From Phycisphaerae bacterium (GTDB taxonomy: Bacteria; Planctomycetota; Phycisphaerae; UBA1845), in contig JAJDDW010000026.1 in assembly GCA_029260115.1 (NCBI GenBank), positions 45,947-109,946 on the forward strand: a stretch of DNA of 64,000 nt, in the 5' to 3' direction. Positions within the stretch are counted from its first letter, which is position 1; each line of letters begins with the position of its first letter. This document shows, piece after piece, positions 34,701-43,165 of this stretch. Position numbers and translations under genes: made by a program. The notes below the pieces were generated by a model. That model was not told where the DNA came from, did not search any database, and was given only the letters and a program-made list of their open reading frames with translations.

Positions 34701-37700
34701 CGATAATTCGACCATCACCTTGTGCGTCGGCGCGATGGACCGTAGTAAACCGGTAAGAGAATTCAGGCGTGTCTCGTCACCACATATCCAGTTGCCGGAT
34801 GCATCAACACCATGACAGATTGAAGCCGCATTGAGCACCAATGTTTTGGCTGTCCTCGTAACCTGGCGAAACCGGTGTCGCTCGAAAACAGCTCCAGAAG
34901 GCGTCCGCACTGTAAGCACGGTTGTCCACTGGCCTTGTGGTGGATTACAGAAGTAAAAGTCTGAGGATAAACACTTGCGCAGCGCTGCGGGGTCTTTGCG
35001 TCGACGATCTAGTGGTGTACAACCGAGCTTGGCCTGAATAATCTCTTGTTGTAAGACAGAGTCTAGACCTTCAACCTCGAATTTTATATTTGTATTGTCG
35101 CTCAGCTCTCGTAGGTAGACCCGCATGACACCCGGCTTGCCCGCAATCATGGGAACCGGCGGCTCGTCGGTCGCGTCGAGTGTGCTTTGAAATTTATCAA
35201 GAGGCTGAAAGGTCTGAATCGCTTGCGTGAATTCCACGCCGTGAACAAGTTGTTCACGACCAAACTCAGAAGTATTCCCATCCGGATCGGTCAGCGTCAC
35301 GGAAATGTTGTGATGAACGCCCAGAATGGAAAATAGAACCCGGGCCATCCCTGTGTCGTCAGTCGTGACATTGTTTGAATCAAGGAAGGAGCGACCCTGC
35401 ACAGTAAAAACATCATGGCTCACTTCGTCACCGTAAACATCTATCAAATAGTTGATTTCGGGATTTGCGTTGACGTCAATCGTTACGTCTGTTCTTGAGC
35501 CCACTATCTCTGTGGTGACGATCGGGAAATTCTGCAACTCATTGGCGCCAGAATCCATATCTGCCGGATCATTTTCTGTGAAGCCGTCACCTCCGAGGTC
35601 GATTCCAAGTCCGTCGTTCTCAAAAATCTGGTTGCCCCGGATCGTACAGCGGGTTCCGGATTCAATGACAACGCCACTACCACCATTGTGAGCGATCGCA
35701 TTGCCTAGGAAGTCGATGCCTCCAACTACATTCTCGGCCGCGCCAATCGCGTTGTCGAAGCCGTCGGCAATAAATACGCCGTGCCGTACGTTTCCGGTCG
35801 CGATTGTGCGATCGGAACTTAGTCCGATCGTGTTCCGGGTTACTTGGGTGCCGGTAGATAAGTTTCCGGAGATATGGACTCCGTCACGTTCGTTTCCAGA
35901 GATGACGTTACCCGTCCCGGGCTGCTCACCGCCGATTGTATTTCCTGGTGCGTCTTCGATCAGGACGCCGTCTCCGACGTTCCCGATGATCTCAAGACCG
36001 TCGTAGTCAACGCCGATGAAGTTTCCCGCGACCGTGTTCCCTGTCGCGGCGCCGGGATTGTTTAGGCCCTCGATGGATACGCCACTACCCTTGTTGCCGG
36101 AGATAACGTTGCGGTGGGCGATGACGCCATCGCCGATAGAGTTATTCGGAGAATCGAAGATTGCAACGCCGTGACGCGTATTACCGAGCTCATCGCCAGA
36201 GTCAGGAATCCCGTCAGGATCTATACCGGTCCCGCCATCGTCGAGCCCGATGAGGTTGTTGACCACGAAGTTGCCCGACGATCCGAACGCAATCGCCACG
36301 CCATCGCGTCCATTCCCGGAAATGACGTTGCCGCCAGTGCTTGTGGAGGTTCCGATGAAATTGCTGGTTGGCCCAGTAGCCTGCCCGCCAAAAGTCGTAA
36401 AGCGGACGCCGTCAAGAGCGTTGCCTAGCTTGACGGTTCCCGTCTTATCGAGACCAATGAAGTTGCCAACGACCTCATTGGTGGTGACCATTGGACCTAC
36501 GAGAGAGACGCCGCTACTGTCGTTGCCAGAGATGATATTACGGGTCGCGGATGTACCATCTGTTCCGCCGATGATGTTGTTGGCGACAGTGCCAGCCGCT
36601 CCGACACCCGAACCCAACAACACGCCGCCGAAGGTATTGGGGACTGATTGTAGGCCGGTGATGTCTGTTCCGATGTAATTCCCCACGACAAGGTTTCCAG
36701 ACGCGGACTGGTTTCCAACAAAAATGGAGATGCCTCTGCCAGCATTGCCTGAAAGAATGTTACGTTTATACGCTGCGATGGTTCCGCTTCCGTCACCAAC
36801 GAACTGCCCGCCGACCAGATTGTTTGACGCCTCGTTCAACAACACGCCGTCGTTCTGGTTTGGCAGGCGCGTCGAGCCGTCAACTTTCGTCCCGATCAGG
36901 TTGCCAAGAATCTCGTTGCGCGTACCGCGAAAAACCTGTACACCAGCTCGCCCGTTGCCCGAGATGATGTTGTGTTGTCCGGCGCCAGCTCCGCCGATTC
37001 GGTTGTTCGATGCATAGACATTGACCCCAACTAGCGCGGTAATCAGCACGCCGTCTAACTCGTTCCCAACGTCGTTCAACCCACTTGGATCTGTACCGAT
37101 GTAGTTGCCTTCGACGATATTGCCTTGCGAGGGACCGTTCAGAATGGCGATTCCAGACCAGGCATTACCAGAAATGACGTTTCTCTTGTCCGGAGTTGCG
37201 CCGCCGAAGACGTTGGACGCCGAGTCGAACAAGGCTATACCATCGGCCCCGTTGGGGCGGGCAAACGTACCTGTGGCATCAGTGCCGATGTAGTTTCCTT
37301 CGATGTGGTTTTCGTTGGCGCCGTCAAGCAAGATATTGGCTAGTCCGAAACGATTGATGACAAGCCCGCGGATAGTCGAGCCATTCGATTCCAGGGTCAG
37401 GCCGTGCGTGAGGGCACCCGCAAGAGAACCGTCGATCTCGATCAATAGGACAGCGTCACTGCCCACCACCAAGGTATTGAGCTTGGCAATTCCTTGGGTG
37501 TAACCGTCGATGTACACTGCCTCGGTAATCACAGGCAAAGGCGACATTGGCTGGATGGTATGCACATCGAGTCCGTCAATATCGAAACTGATCTCATCCA
37601 GAGTATCAGCATTAACATTGGCTGTTTCGTTCGCCTGTTCGATTGCGGCCCGTAGAGTGCATTCGTTCTTAGACGTATTGCAGATGTCATCGCTAAGATC

Positions 37701-37853
37701 GGCGTCCGATTCGTCGCCGATAGAATCGACGAATAGAGCCAGCCCGAACACGCCAGAGGCGTAGGATTTAATAGTAAACAGACCAGAGAGAGCCAGCCCC
37801 AGCACGATGAACATACAGCTAAAGGCACGCAAGCATAATGGTTGTCGATTCAC
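31794..37853 (-). CDS. Giant secreted protein: beta-helix, metallopeptidase-like segment, Pmp-type repeats, dockerin
   Basis: About 2019 residues. GTG 37853 is chosen because AGGAG lies 7 nt upstream and it gives a clean signal peptide (MFIVLGLALSGLFTIKSYA). In order: a CSLREA-like motif CTLRAAIE (~66); a long right-handed beta-helix (~85-850) of NosD-like turns (GNVISGN..DGV.I); a zinc-protease motif HETSHMLGRQH (~1150); Ig/cadherin-like segments (~1310-1570); polymorphic-membrane-protein-type repeats (GGG.FNN.S.P.VTNC.FSGN, ~1590-1850); and a dockerin-like end (DLNDFAYW ... DCDADLDIDLQDF). It is probably exported and displayed at the surface. The substrate of the protease part is unknown. 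Confidence 0.85.
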   Translation of the reverse strand: MNRQPLCLRAFSCMFIVLGLALSGLFTIKSYASGVFGLALFVDSIGDESDADLSDDICNTSKNECTLRAAIEQANETANVNADTLDEISFDIDGLDVHTIQPMSPLPVITEAVYIDGYTQGIAKLNTLVVGSDAVLLIEIDGSLAGALTHGLTLESNGSTIRGLVINRFGLANILLDGANENHIEGNYIGTDATGTFARPNGADGIALFDSASNVFGGATPDKRNVISGNAWSGIAILNGPSQGNIVEGNYIGTDPSGLNDVGNELDGVLITALVGVNVYASNNRIGGAGAGQHNIISGNGRAGVQVFRGTRNEILGNLIGTKVDGSTRLPNQNDGVLLNEASNNLVGGQFVGDGSGTIAAYKRNILSGNAGRGISIFVGNQSASGNLVVGNYIGTDITGLQSVPNTFGGVLLGSGVGAAGTVANNIIGGTDGTSATRNIISGNDSSGVSLVGPMVTTNEVVGNFIGLDKTGTVKLGNALDGVRFTTFGGQATGPTSNFIGTSTSTGGNVISGNGRDGVAIAFGSSGNFVVNNLIGLDDGGTGIDPDGIPDSGDELGNTRHGVAIFDSPNNSIGDGVIAHRNVISGNKGSGVSIEGLNNPGAATGNTVAGNFIGVDYDGLEIIGNVGDGVLIEDAPGNTIGGEQPGTGNVISGNERDGVHISGNLSTGTQVTRNTIGLSSDRTIATGNVRHGVFIADGFDNAIGAAENVVGGIDFLGNAIAHNGGSGVVIESGTRCTIRGNQIFENDGLGIDLGGDGFTENDPADMDSGANELQNFPIVTTEIVGSRTDVTIDVNANPEINYLIDVYGDEVSHDVFTVQGRSFLDSNNVTTDDTGMARVLFSILGVHHNISVTLTDPDGNTSEFGREQLVHGVEFTQAIQTFQPLDKFQSTLDATDEPPVPMIAGKPGVMRVYLRELSDNTNIKFEVEGLDSVLQQEIIQAKLGCTPLDRRRKDPAALRKCLSSDFYFCNPPQGQWTTVLTVRTPSGAVFERHRFRQVTRTAKTLVLNAASICHGVDASGNWICGDETRLNSLTGLLRSIAPTHKVMVELSHHFAAARLSLLDLDSDGKDVSQVGNLYEKRKWINTMKFNLALVSRAPQFVSPAATDELHLFYGMMRFLPNFPGGSALIDGDSAIGMQSGPASAARTVAHETSHMLGRQHTNRRGGMNTNPICSTLASDSDTDWPFCDSTIQSNPVACTSATGPVATKEIGFDVSKKLPIAHGSAFDIMSYCSPKWISPFTYNQLAKSRLVPLPGSSFERQGFGTSSITGSFWLVAGELDNGVATFSPLLEFDTTDLDTPGAGSHRIEVRDAGDIILSTRFFEPLIASTEIDEGEVDVLNLPFFAELIPVQVGARRIVVLDSFDTELGSIMLNGTPPTVTVDFTPGGAPLSGPLTVGWTIVDPDSTEHTVWVQYSNDNGLTWNTLSLSETEIELRIDFDMLPGADGSAIIRVLATDGVNSGFGDSTPFSVAHKLPQVEIFFPEDGTVFRRGELVWLQASVSDLDESSIDEAAITWTSSVDGALGQGEELPTTSLSVGVHTITVTGTDTDGNMAEHSIDVIVEDSPLVETTAVINVPADVQTIQGAIDVSSSGDGIIVAPGTYDEIIDFSGKGITLRSSGGAEVTIIDATIAPDPGTGKPVVRCDNGESASSVLDGFTITGGTGDTSMSGVAFTRGGGIFNNGSNPTVTNCTFSGNAVNFSGGGMFNNGSSPTVTDCTFDGNLAETGGGMNNSATSDPIVANCKFSGNTAEQFGGGIFNNNSSPKVTNCKFNGNEAEFGGGMYSFLGSPTVTTCIFSGNAALSNGGGMMNRLCSPNVTGSTFSGNTALSDGGGMHNLDSCEPAVTNCIFWMNLDLGGTDESGQINNDDTLGPNLPTVSFSDVQGGWTGVGGVGNINIDPQFMDADGSDNIVGTEDDDLRLRVGSPCIDSGDPAYVASSGEIDLDGHDRVLCDRIEMGAYEFSGDFACDQTIDLNDFAYWNACMTGPGNGPYAAECATFDCDADLDIDLQDFAEFGNVFSP

Positions 37854-38161
37854 TGTTCTGCTCCTATGGAAGTGCACAAGGAGCGTTAGCCACAAATGGA
37901 CCGACAGTTCTCACTAAAACACTAGATGTATCATTATATCAATAGGCATCGTGCGATTCAAGCGGCATTCGATCGCCTCTTAGGTACTTCGATTGCGTGA
38001 CACAGCGCGATCATGCCATAGAATCGAATTATAGGACTCTAACTGGCCTTACCCCCATCCCCCTCTCAGCAACCTTCCTCGTACATAAGATGCCAATAGT
38101 GCCGATCCCGAAAATATTTTTTTGTATTTTTTTGGGGGGGGAATGGATTGGTGGCGATGCC
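37854..38161. other. Upstream region of the giant gene
   Basis: About 300 bases without a gene. It must hold the promoter of the giant secreted-protein gene. It contains a run of T and then eight G (around 38120-38143), a homopolymer junction that could affect spacing, and little else. Confidence 0.4.
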
Positions 38162-38210
38162 TGCTAAACACCAAGACATTCTGGACTCATGTGCGCGAGT
38201 TCTCGTCACT
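38162..38210 (+). repeat. ~48-bp dispersed repeat, copy 1
   Basis: This contains GCTAAACACCAAGACATTCT followed by GGACTCATGTGCGCGAGTTC and TCG, matching 48540-48588 in direct orientation with few mismatches and 29127-29175 in inverted orientation with more. All three copies lie in non-coding DNA inside E1. Confidence 0.6.
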
Positions 38211-38287
38211 CAAGTTTCATTTGATCTGAGATAGATAGTTCACTGACATAGTCAGTGACGGCGGTCGTGCCGATCAATTTTCGCGTA

Positions 38288-38544
38288 GTGTCCAAATATT
38301 CAAATGCCGCGACTAAACACTCATTTCCAGGCTACGATCGTCCGATTAGATTACCTACGCGCTCGCAACTCTGGACCTGTCGCGCATCGACTGAATTGTT
38401 TGATAAGATTCAATACGGCGTTATGGTCAAGCGGCAATACGATAATAGTATCGAAGCGCCGCCGAGCCGCTCGCGACACGCAACATGGCCGTCTAACGAC
38501 TCGACCTCGGTTAATGATTGGATCAATCGATTATCGAGACCTTG
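38288..38544 (-). pseudogene. Truncated, degenerate copy of the IS at 53276-54572
   Basis: It begins with the IS terminus GTGTCCAAATATTC and follows the left 257 bases of the intact IS at ~85% identity by eye. This includes the C-terminal transposase wording [23 protein letters not shown], with frameshifts. The match ends abruptly at 38544. The sequence from 38545 to 38890 shows nothing else recognisable. Confidence 0.8.
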
Positions 38545-38890
38545 ACGTCTTGTTGATGCCGATTCATCCAACCAGCAACGGCCACGAGAAGGAGCTGCCA
38601 TGATTGAATTGGGTTCATGGTCTAATTCTACCACGTTGATTAGTTGGTTGTATCACCTTGTAAAGCAATCACTTATGTTTGGCCGAATTTTTGGACAACG
38701 CGATGATCATAACGAAATTGATTTTTGTTCATCCATCAATCATACAGCTTTCGCCCTATCGACAACTCTCATGACTACCAACAGGATGAATCTTGCAGAC
38801 TTATTCTTGAATATTGGGCAATCAATCGAGATTATGTCGAATACTCGTACGCAAAACTGCAGGTAGGGTCGAGGACTGGCGCGGTAATCC

Positions 38891-40807
38891 GTAGGTGGAT
38901 TCCGTTTCCAGCCCCCGCCTCCTCAAACGCAGCATGCGGTTTTCCCGCACTACGCTTTCCTGACAGCTTCGCCTCATCGCTTATTAAACCTATCATCTGG
39001 AGACGCTTTCGTACTCGGGAACACGAACGAGTTGGTAGTCACTGAAGACTCCGAGCGTTTCGTAGATCCAAGCACTACTCCACCTCTTCCAGCCAAAGCC
39101 CTGACGGCCTCGCGCACGCATCAGGTGACGTCTGACTTTCCTCTCCATCCAGTATCGTATGTACGAGAAGCACTCATGGGATTCGCCAACTCGGAAGTAG
39201 TTGACCCACCCTCGCAGGATGGTGTTCGCCTGATTAAGCACCCATGCAATCGGGTGTGATACATGGCGTCGAAACAACTCCCGTAGTCGACTGATCAGAC
39301 TACTACGCGCTTTCCCTTTCGGGGTCATGCGTACGCCCCATCTTCCCTGACGGGTTTTCACCCGACGAAAGTCGAAGCCGACGAAGGAAAACGTTTCGTC
39401 CCTCGCAAGATCGACAGTCTTCGTCTTCTCTTCATTGATCTGAACTTCAATTTTCGCCAGTTCTTCACGCAGACGCTTTGGAATCGCCTCCATAAGCCAA
39501 TCACAAGCCGGGTGGTCTCCTACGAGAATCACCAGGTCGTCCGCAAACCGGGCATACTCCACGTTGGGGTACGCCCCGCGGCGAGTCACTGCCTTTGCCC
39601 GTTCCAACATCCGATCGACATCGTTCAGATACAGGTTGGCGAGCAACGGCGAGATCACGCCGCTTTGCGGCACGCCCTTCTTGCCACTGGCCTTCAGGAT
39701 CAACTTCAGCAGTCGCAACACATCGCCATCCTGCACTCGAAGTGCGACCTTGCGGAGCAAAATCGAATGGTTCACCGTGTCGAAGTAGGTCTTGAGATCA
39801 AGATCTATGACACGGGTCAGGCGACGAACCACTGCCTTCTTGACCTTGGCGACCGCTTGGTGTGCGGTTCGCTTCGGGCGATACCCATATGACCCATCCT
39901 GAAAGTCCGATTCGAAGATCGGTTCCAAGATAAGCTTGAGGGCGCCTTGCACTACCCGATCTCGGATCGTCGGAATCCCAAGTGTGCGGACCTTGCCATC
40001 ACCCTTGGGAATTTCCTTCTTTCGATTCGGAAGTGATCGGTACGTCCCAGCAACCAGTTCATCCCGAAGTCCAGTCAAGAACGCTTCTGCTCCCGCCAAC
40101 TCGATGTCAGCGAACGTCACTCCATCAACGCCCGGAGCGCCTCCGTTCCGCTTGGCCACCGTGTAAGCTTCGTGCAGAGTCTCGTACTTGCAGACGTGAA
40201 CAAACAGTCCCCAGAATCGCCAGGCCGGTTCGGCCTTCGCTTTGAGGTAGATCTTCCGTCTCAGTTCCTGCAATCCAATGGACGGCTTTGTCATCTCGTC
40301 CTTGCCTCGCCTACGACAAACAGAAATACCATCAGTAGGGCCCCCTTTGCTCCACCGGAGTTACCCGGCTTCATCACTACTACGGACCCATCCGTCACCC
40401 TCTTGGCACCTTGCCACTTCCCGGTGTTGCCGGTTATAGGTTCGGTCTGCTCCGAGCATTTCTACTCGGGCCAAGGAGGGCTTCTCCAGTTGCTTTGCAT
40501 GTCCTTGCTATCGTGCCACCGCTACTTCCCCGACGGAGCGAGCTCTCGTACCAACCAGAGTTCGATCACTCGTGCTGCCTTCGCCTCGACATTGAGGGCT
40601 CGGCCTCCGGAGTTACCACCTTTCGAGGTCACCTTGCGTTCACTTGCGTTGCGGCCCAGTAGCTCGCTCGCCATTCCAAGAACGGCTTTGTCGATGGGCT
40701 TCAACCGTTTCGGTTTCCCTTACGGCTGCCATCCTAGCTACGGGAATCTGGTTCCTTTCCCGGCAGGACTGGCTCCTGCCGAACATGCTTGCCTTAGCTG
40801 GACGCAC
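38891..40807 (-). mobile_element. Group II intron (boundaries approximate at the 3' end)
   Basis: On the minus strand it starts with GTGCGTCCAGC (5' end at 40807), a normal group II 5' splice site. About 500 nt of structured RNA follow, then the reverse transcriptase frame, then a domain V hairpin (AGCGTAGTGCGGGAAAACCG..., around 38925-38956) with the AGC triad and GAAA loop. The 3' end is likely near 38891 (CCACCTAC), but 38873 is possible. A terminator-like hairpin stands 36 nt before the 5' end. A 242-codon plus-strand frame over the intron 5' part is antisense noise. Confidence 0.85.
38993..40294 (-). CDS. ltrA: Group II intron reverse transcriptase/maturase
   Basis: 433 residues. The RT core has GGAPGVDGVTF (RT1), RPLGIP-like KVRTLGIPTIRDRVVQ (RT2), YGYRP, DLDLKTYFDTVNH (RT3), GVPQSGVISPLLANLYL (RT4) and the catalytic YARFADDLVI (~246). 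The maturase X domain follows (SFVGFDFRR ... ILRGWVNYFR). There is no HNH endonuclease domain, so mobility would use replication-fork or single-strand priming. All catalytic aspartates are present. It is encoded inside the intron it serves. Confidence 0.95.
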   Translation of the reverse strand: MTKPSIGLQELRRKIYLKAKAEPAWRFWGLFVHVCKYETLHEAYTVAKRNGGAPGVDGVTFADIELAGAEAFLTGLRDELVAGTYRSLPNRKKEIPKGDGKVRTLGIPTIRDRVVQGALKLILEPIFESDFQDGSYGYRPKRTAHQAVAKVKKAVVRRLTRVIDLDLKTYFDTVNHSILLRKVALRVQDGDVLRLLKLILKASGKKGVPQSGVISPLLANLYLNDVDRMLERAKAVTRRGAYPNVEYARFADDLVILVGDHPACDWLMEAIPKRLREELAKIEVQINEEKTKTVDLARDETFSFVGFDFRRVKTRQGRWGVRMTPKGKARSSLISRLRELFRRHVSHPIAWVLNQANTILRGWVNYFRVGESHECFSYIRYWMERKVRRHLMRARGRQGFGWKRWSSAWIYETLGVFSDYQLVRVPEYESVSR

Positions 40808-40842
40808 AATGTATTGGTTGGCAGCACAGTAGCATACGTAGT

Positions 40843-40868
40843 TAAAAGGCTGCCTGAAACAGGTGGCC
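40843..40868 (-). terminator. Hairpin terminator upstream of the intron
   Basis: On the minus strand AGGC-CA-CCTG-TTT-CAGG-CA-GCCT followed by TTTT forms an 8-bp interrupted stem with a T tail. It stands just after the PAS remnant and 36 nt before the intron 5' end. Some group II introns prefer sites downstream of terminators, which fits. Confidence 0.55.
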
Positions 40869-41161
40869 TAACCCAATGGAGTGTTCACAATTTCAACTAA
40901 GAATGGCATTGACCCTGTAATGCGTTCTGCGCCTTTATTCCAAAGGGTGATGCGTCTTTGGGAGTCGACGAAATAGACGCCGTCTTCTAGTTCGTTGACT
41001 AGATTTCGATAAAAATCATCGCCGACCTTCAGTTGTAAACCGCCGATTTACATTTGTCCGATGGGTATTTCTACTACGGCAATACTGCTAGTTTCGCTTA
41101 TGGGTATGCTGGAAGACGAATCGTTTGTGGCCTGGTTTTCGATTGAGCTTGCTGTATTCAT
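40868..41161 (-). pseudogene. N-terminal remnant of a PAS signalling protein (PAS-GGDEF type likely)
   Basis: From ATG 41161 (with AAAGGA upstream) the frame reads 37 residues and meets TAA at 41048-41050. The same frame then continues with DDFYRNLVNELEDGVYFVD, then RRITLWNKGAERITG, the start of a PAS domain typical of diguanylate cyclases. It then drifts into non-PAS residues and stops at 40868. The rest of the gene is missing, probably lost with intron arrival or a deletion. As the last member of the signalling cluster it would have supplied the cyclic-di-GMP synthase to match the HD-GYP regulator. Confidence 0.7.
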
Positions 41162-41290
41162 GATCTATCCTTTCAACTGTCGTTCTTATTAATGACCAAA
41201 ACTAATAAAGTTGATTTCACTTTTTTCAGCCCTCGAACCTGCTCACAGTATCTCATCATCAACTTGGCATCTCACTCAACATCGTGCGAT

Positions 41291-43120
41291 CTATGATTCC
41301 ACAGGTTGCCCTAGGAGACTGTGTACAGTTTTTACAAAGAGTGCGATCGGCACGGGCGTTTCTAGCAGCACGTGTGGCCGCGTTTGCCAGGGCGGTTGTT
41401 CCAGATTGTCCTCTGGCTTGGTGCATACGATTATGAGAGGCAGGGTTCCACAATCGGCCTCGGCTTCACGGCTCTGGAAATTCTCGTACACGGTGGTGGC
41501 CTCTTTTGCATCCCTCAAGTAGATGACACCAATATTGGGCGGTTCGGTGTCTTCTATTTGGCACACAACGTCAAGGAATAATTTGATGGCGTCGGTGGAT
41601 GGCTCGCTACTTACACAAAGTGGATGAACAGGTATGTCAAAACGAGCGCGCACTAGGTTTCCAAATTCTGGCCAACTACCGGAAGTGGAGTGCGCTAACA
41701 TAGTGATTTTGAGATCGCGCGTCTCTTCCGGGATTGATTCAACAATTTTTTCGATTGTTTTATTTGATATACCCAATGCCTTCATGAGGTCGTCGAAGGG
41801 GTAAATCATCTCGTTACCACTACAACCGAGCATTAATGCATGGGCCAATCGGTTTGCCAGGGCTACTATCATGGCTGGATGGGTTTGTTCTGGTGCTAGG
41901 CGCTCGATCTGTTGAATGGTTTTATGGTGGTTGACAACTGGCAAAATAAAAGCAGGTGGAAACTGCCAATGCTCTAGCGCATTCCTTAGAATACCACAGT
42001 GATCCATGAATAGTAGTTTCAGCTCGACGACTTCTAATGGAAGTTCAAGTTCGTCGGCTACTTTGCATACCTGATTGTATTCGTTGGGTGCATGGTCGAG
42101 GAGAATGACACGGCCAACATCATGAAGGGTTCCCCACAGGAAACAGTCATCAGTAGCTTTGTATTGACACTCTTTGGCAAGGGCGGATGCTATTAATCCG
42201 CAAGCAAGTGAGTGTTCCCAGAAAAGTCGAATATCAATTCTTGTCGACTTGCAATCTACATATTTATCAAACACCCCTAATGCCATTACTAGTTGTCTCA
42301 CCTCATGAATTCCGATTCGCTGAACGGCAGATTGAATACTGTCAACTGGTCGGCCACGGGAGTATGCTGAACTGTTGGCAAGCTTGAGCAATCGAATACT
42401 TAATGCTTGGTCGTTTCCAACAATTTTGGCGACATCATTCGCGCTGCAATTGGCGTTTCCGGTCACGGCGATGACATTGTGAACTGTCGCAGCTAAGGGC
42501 TTTAGATTAAGACCGTCTTTGACGAGCTTGGCGAGCTGCGTTTTCGTGATAATAGGCTCCAATTCGTGTAGCGAAGTGGTAGGTCTATCGATTTGGACGG
42601 GTGCGTCAGTCGTTGGGCTAGCGGTGGTGTCTATAGACTTTTTGATTGACGAAGCAGGCGTAATAGTGGCGGTGGTTGAATTTGGGGATTGTAAGGACGT
42701 CTTTTGCGTACTGCTCGATGCCTGCGTTGACGCACCCACAGTTGCTAACTCCGGCGTTCTAACGCATGCGTTAACTCGGGCAAGCAGCACGTCGAGCGAG
42801 AAGTTCGCCTTTATCAAGTACCCCTGAACGCCGCACTTTATAGCATGGGCCACGACGTCTTTTTCCGCCCGATCGGTGAGCAGGATAACTGAAATCTCTT
42901 TTAGGTCGGGGTTGTTTCGCATAATTCTCAGGACGGTGAGCCCATCTGGTTCAGGCATGGTGACATCGAGCAGAACAAGGTCGGGCCTCTGATCTCTCAG
43001 CATGCTTAATGCCTCCGTACCGCCGCTGGCGCAACTTACGCAATGGCCATGCGCGCGAAGCGCCTCGGCAATTGGCTCTCGACACATTGCCATATCATCA
43101 ACGACTAGGATGGTACTCAT
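41291..43120 (-). CDS. Response regulator with HDOD domain
   Basis: 609 residues. The N-terminal receiver (~1-120) has the acidic pocket (LVVDD) and phospho-Asp (VLLDVTMPEPDG). A Ser/Thr-rich linker follows (~125-190). The HDOD domain (~205-400) has LPPL-like LKPLAATVHNVIAV, KLANSSAY and DCFLWGTLHDVG. A less conserved C-terminal region closes the protein. HDOD proteins lack phosphodiesterase activity and act as scaffolds in signalling. Start ATG 43120 has AGAGAGG upstream. It follows the HD-GYP regulator by 45 nt and is probably in the same operon. Confidence 0.9.
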   Translation of the reverse strand: MSTILVVDDMAMCREPIAEALRAHGHCVSCASGGTEALSMLRDQRPDLVLLDVTMPEPDGLTVLRIMRNNPDLKEISVILLTDRAEKDVVAHAIKCGVQGYLIKANFSLDVLLARVNACVRTPELATVGASTQASSSTQKTSLQSPNSTTATITPASSIKKSIDTTASPTTDAPVQIDRPTTSLHELEPIITKTQLAKLVKDGLNLKPLAATVHNVIAVTGNANCSANDVAKIVGNDQALSIRLLKLANSSAYSRGRPVDSIQSAVQRIGIHEVRQLVMALGVFDKYVDCKSTRIDIRLFWEHSLACGLIASALAKECQYKATDDCFLWGTLHDVGRVILLDHAPNEYNQVCKVADELELPLEVVELKLLFMDHCGILRNALEHWQFPPAFILPVVNHHKTIQQIERLAPEQTHPAMIVALANRLAHALMLGCSGNEMIYPFDDLMKALGISNKTIEKIVESIPEETRDLKITMLAHSTSGSWPEFGNLVRARFDIPVHPLCVSSEPSTDAIKLFLDVVCQIEDTEPPNIGVIYLRDAKEATTVYENFQSREAEADCGTLPLIIVCTKPEDNLEQPPWQTRPHVLLETPVPIALFVKTVHSLLGQPVES

Positions 43121-43165
43121 GTTATAAACCTCTCTTCTAGCGTCTTAGGGTAAGCCAACAACCTC

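Noticed and set aside
40172..40900. A 242-codon plus-strand open frame
   Set aside because: It lies antisense to the 5' structured part of the group II intron. Such frames are a well-known false call over intron RNA.
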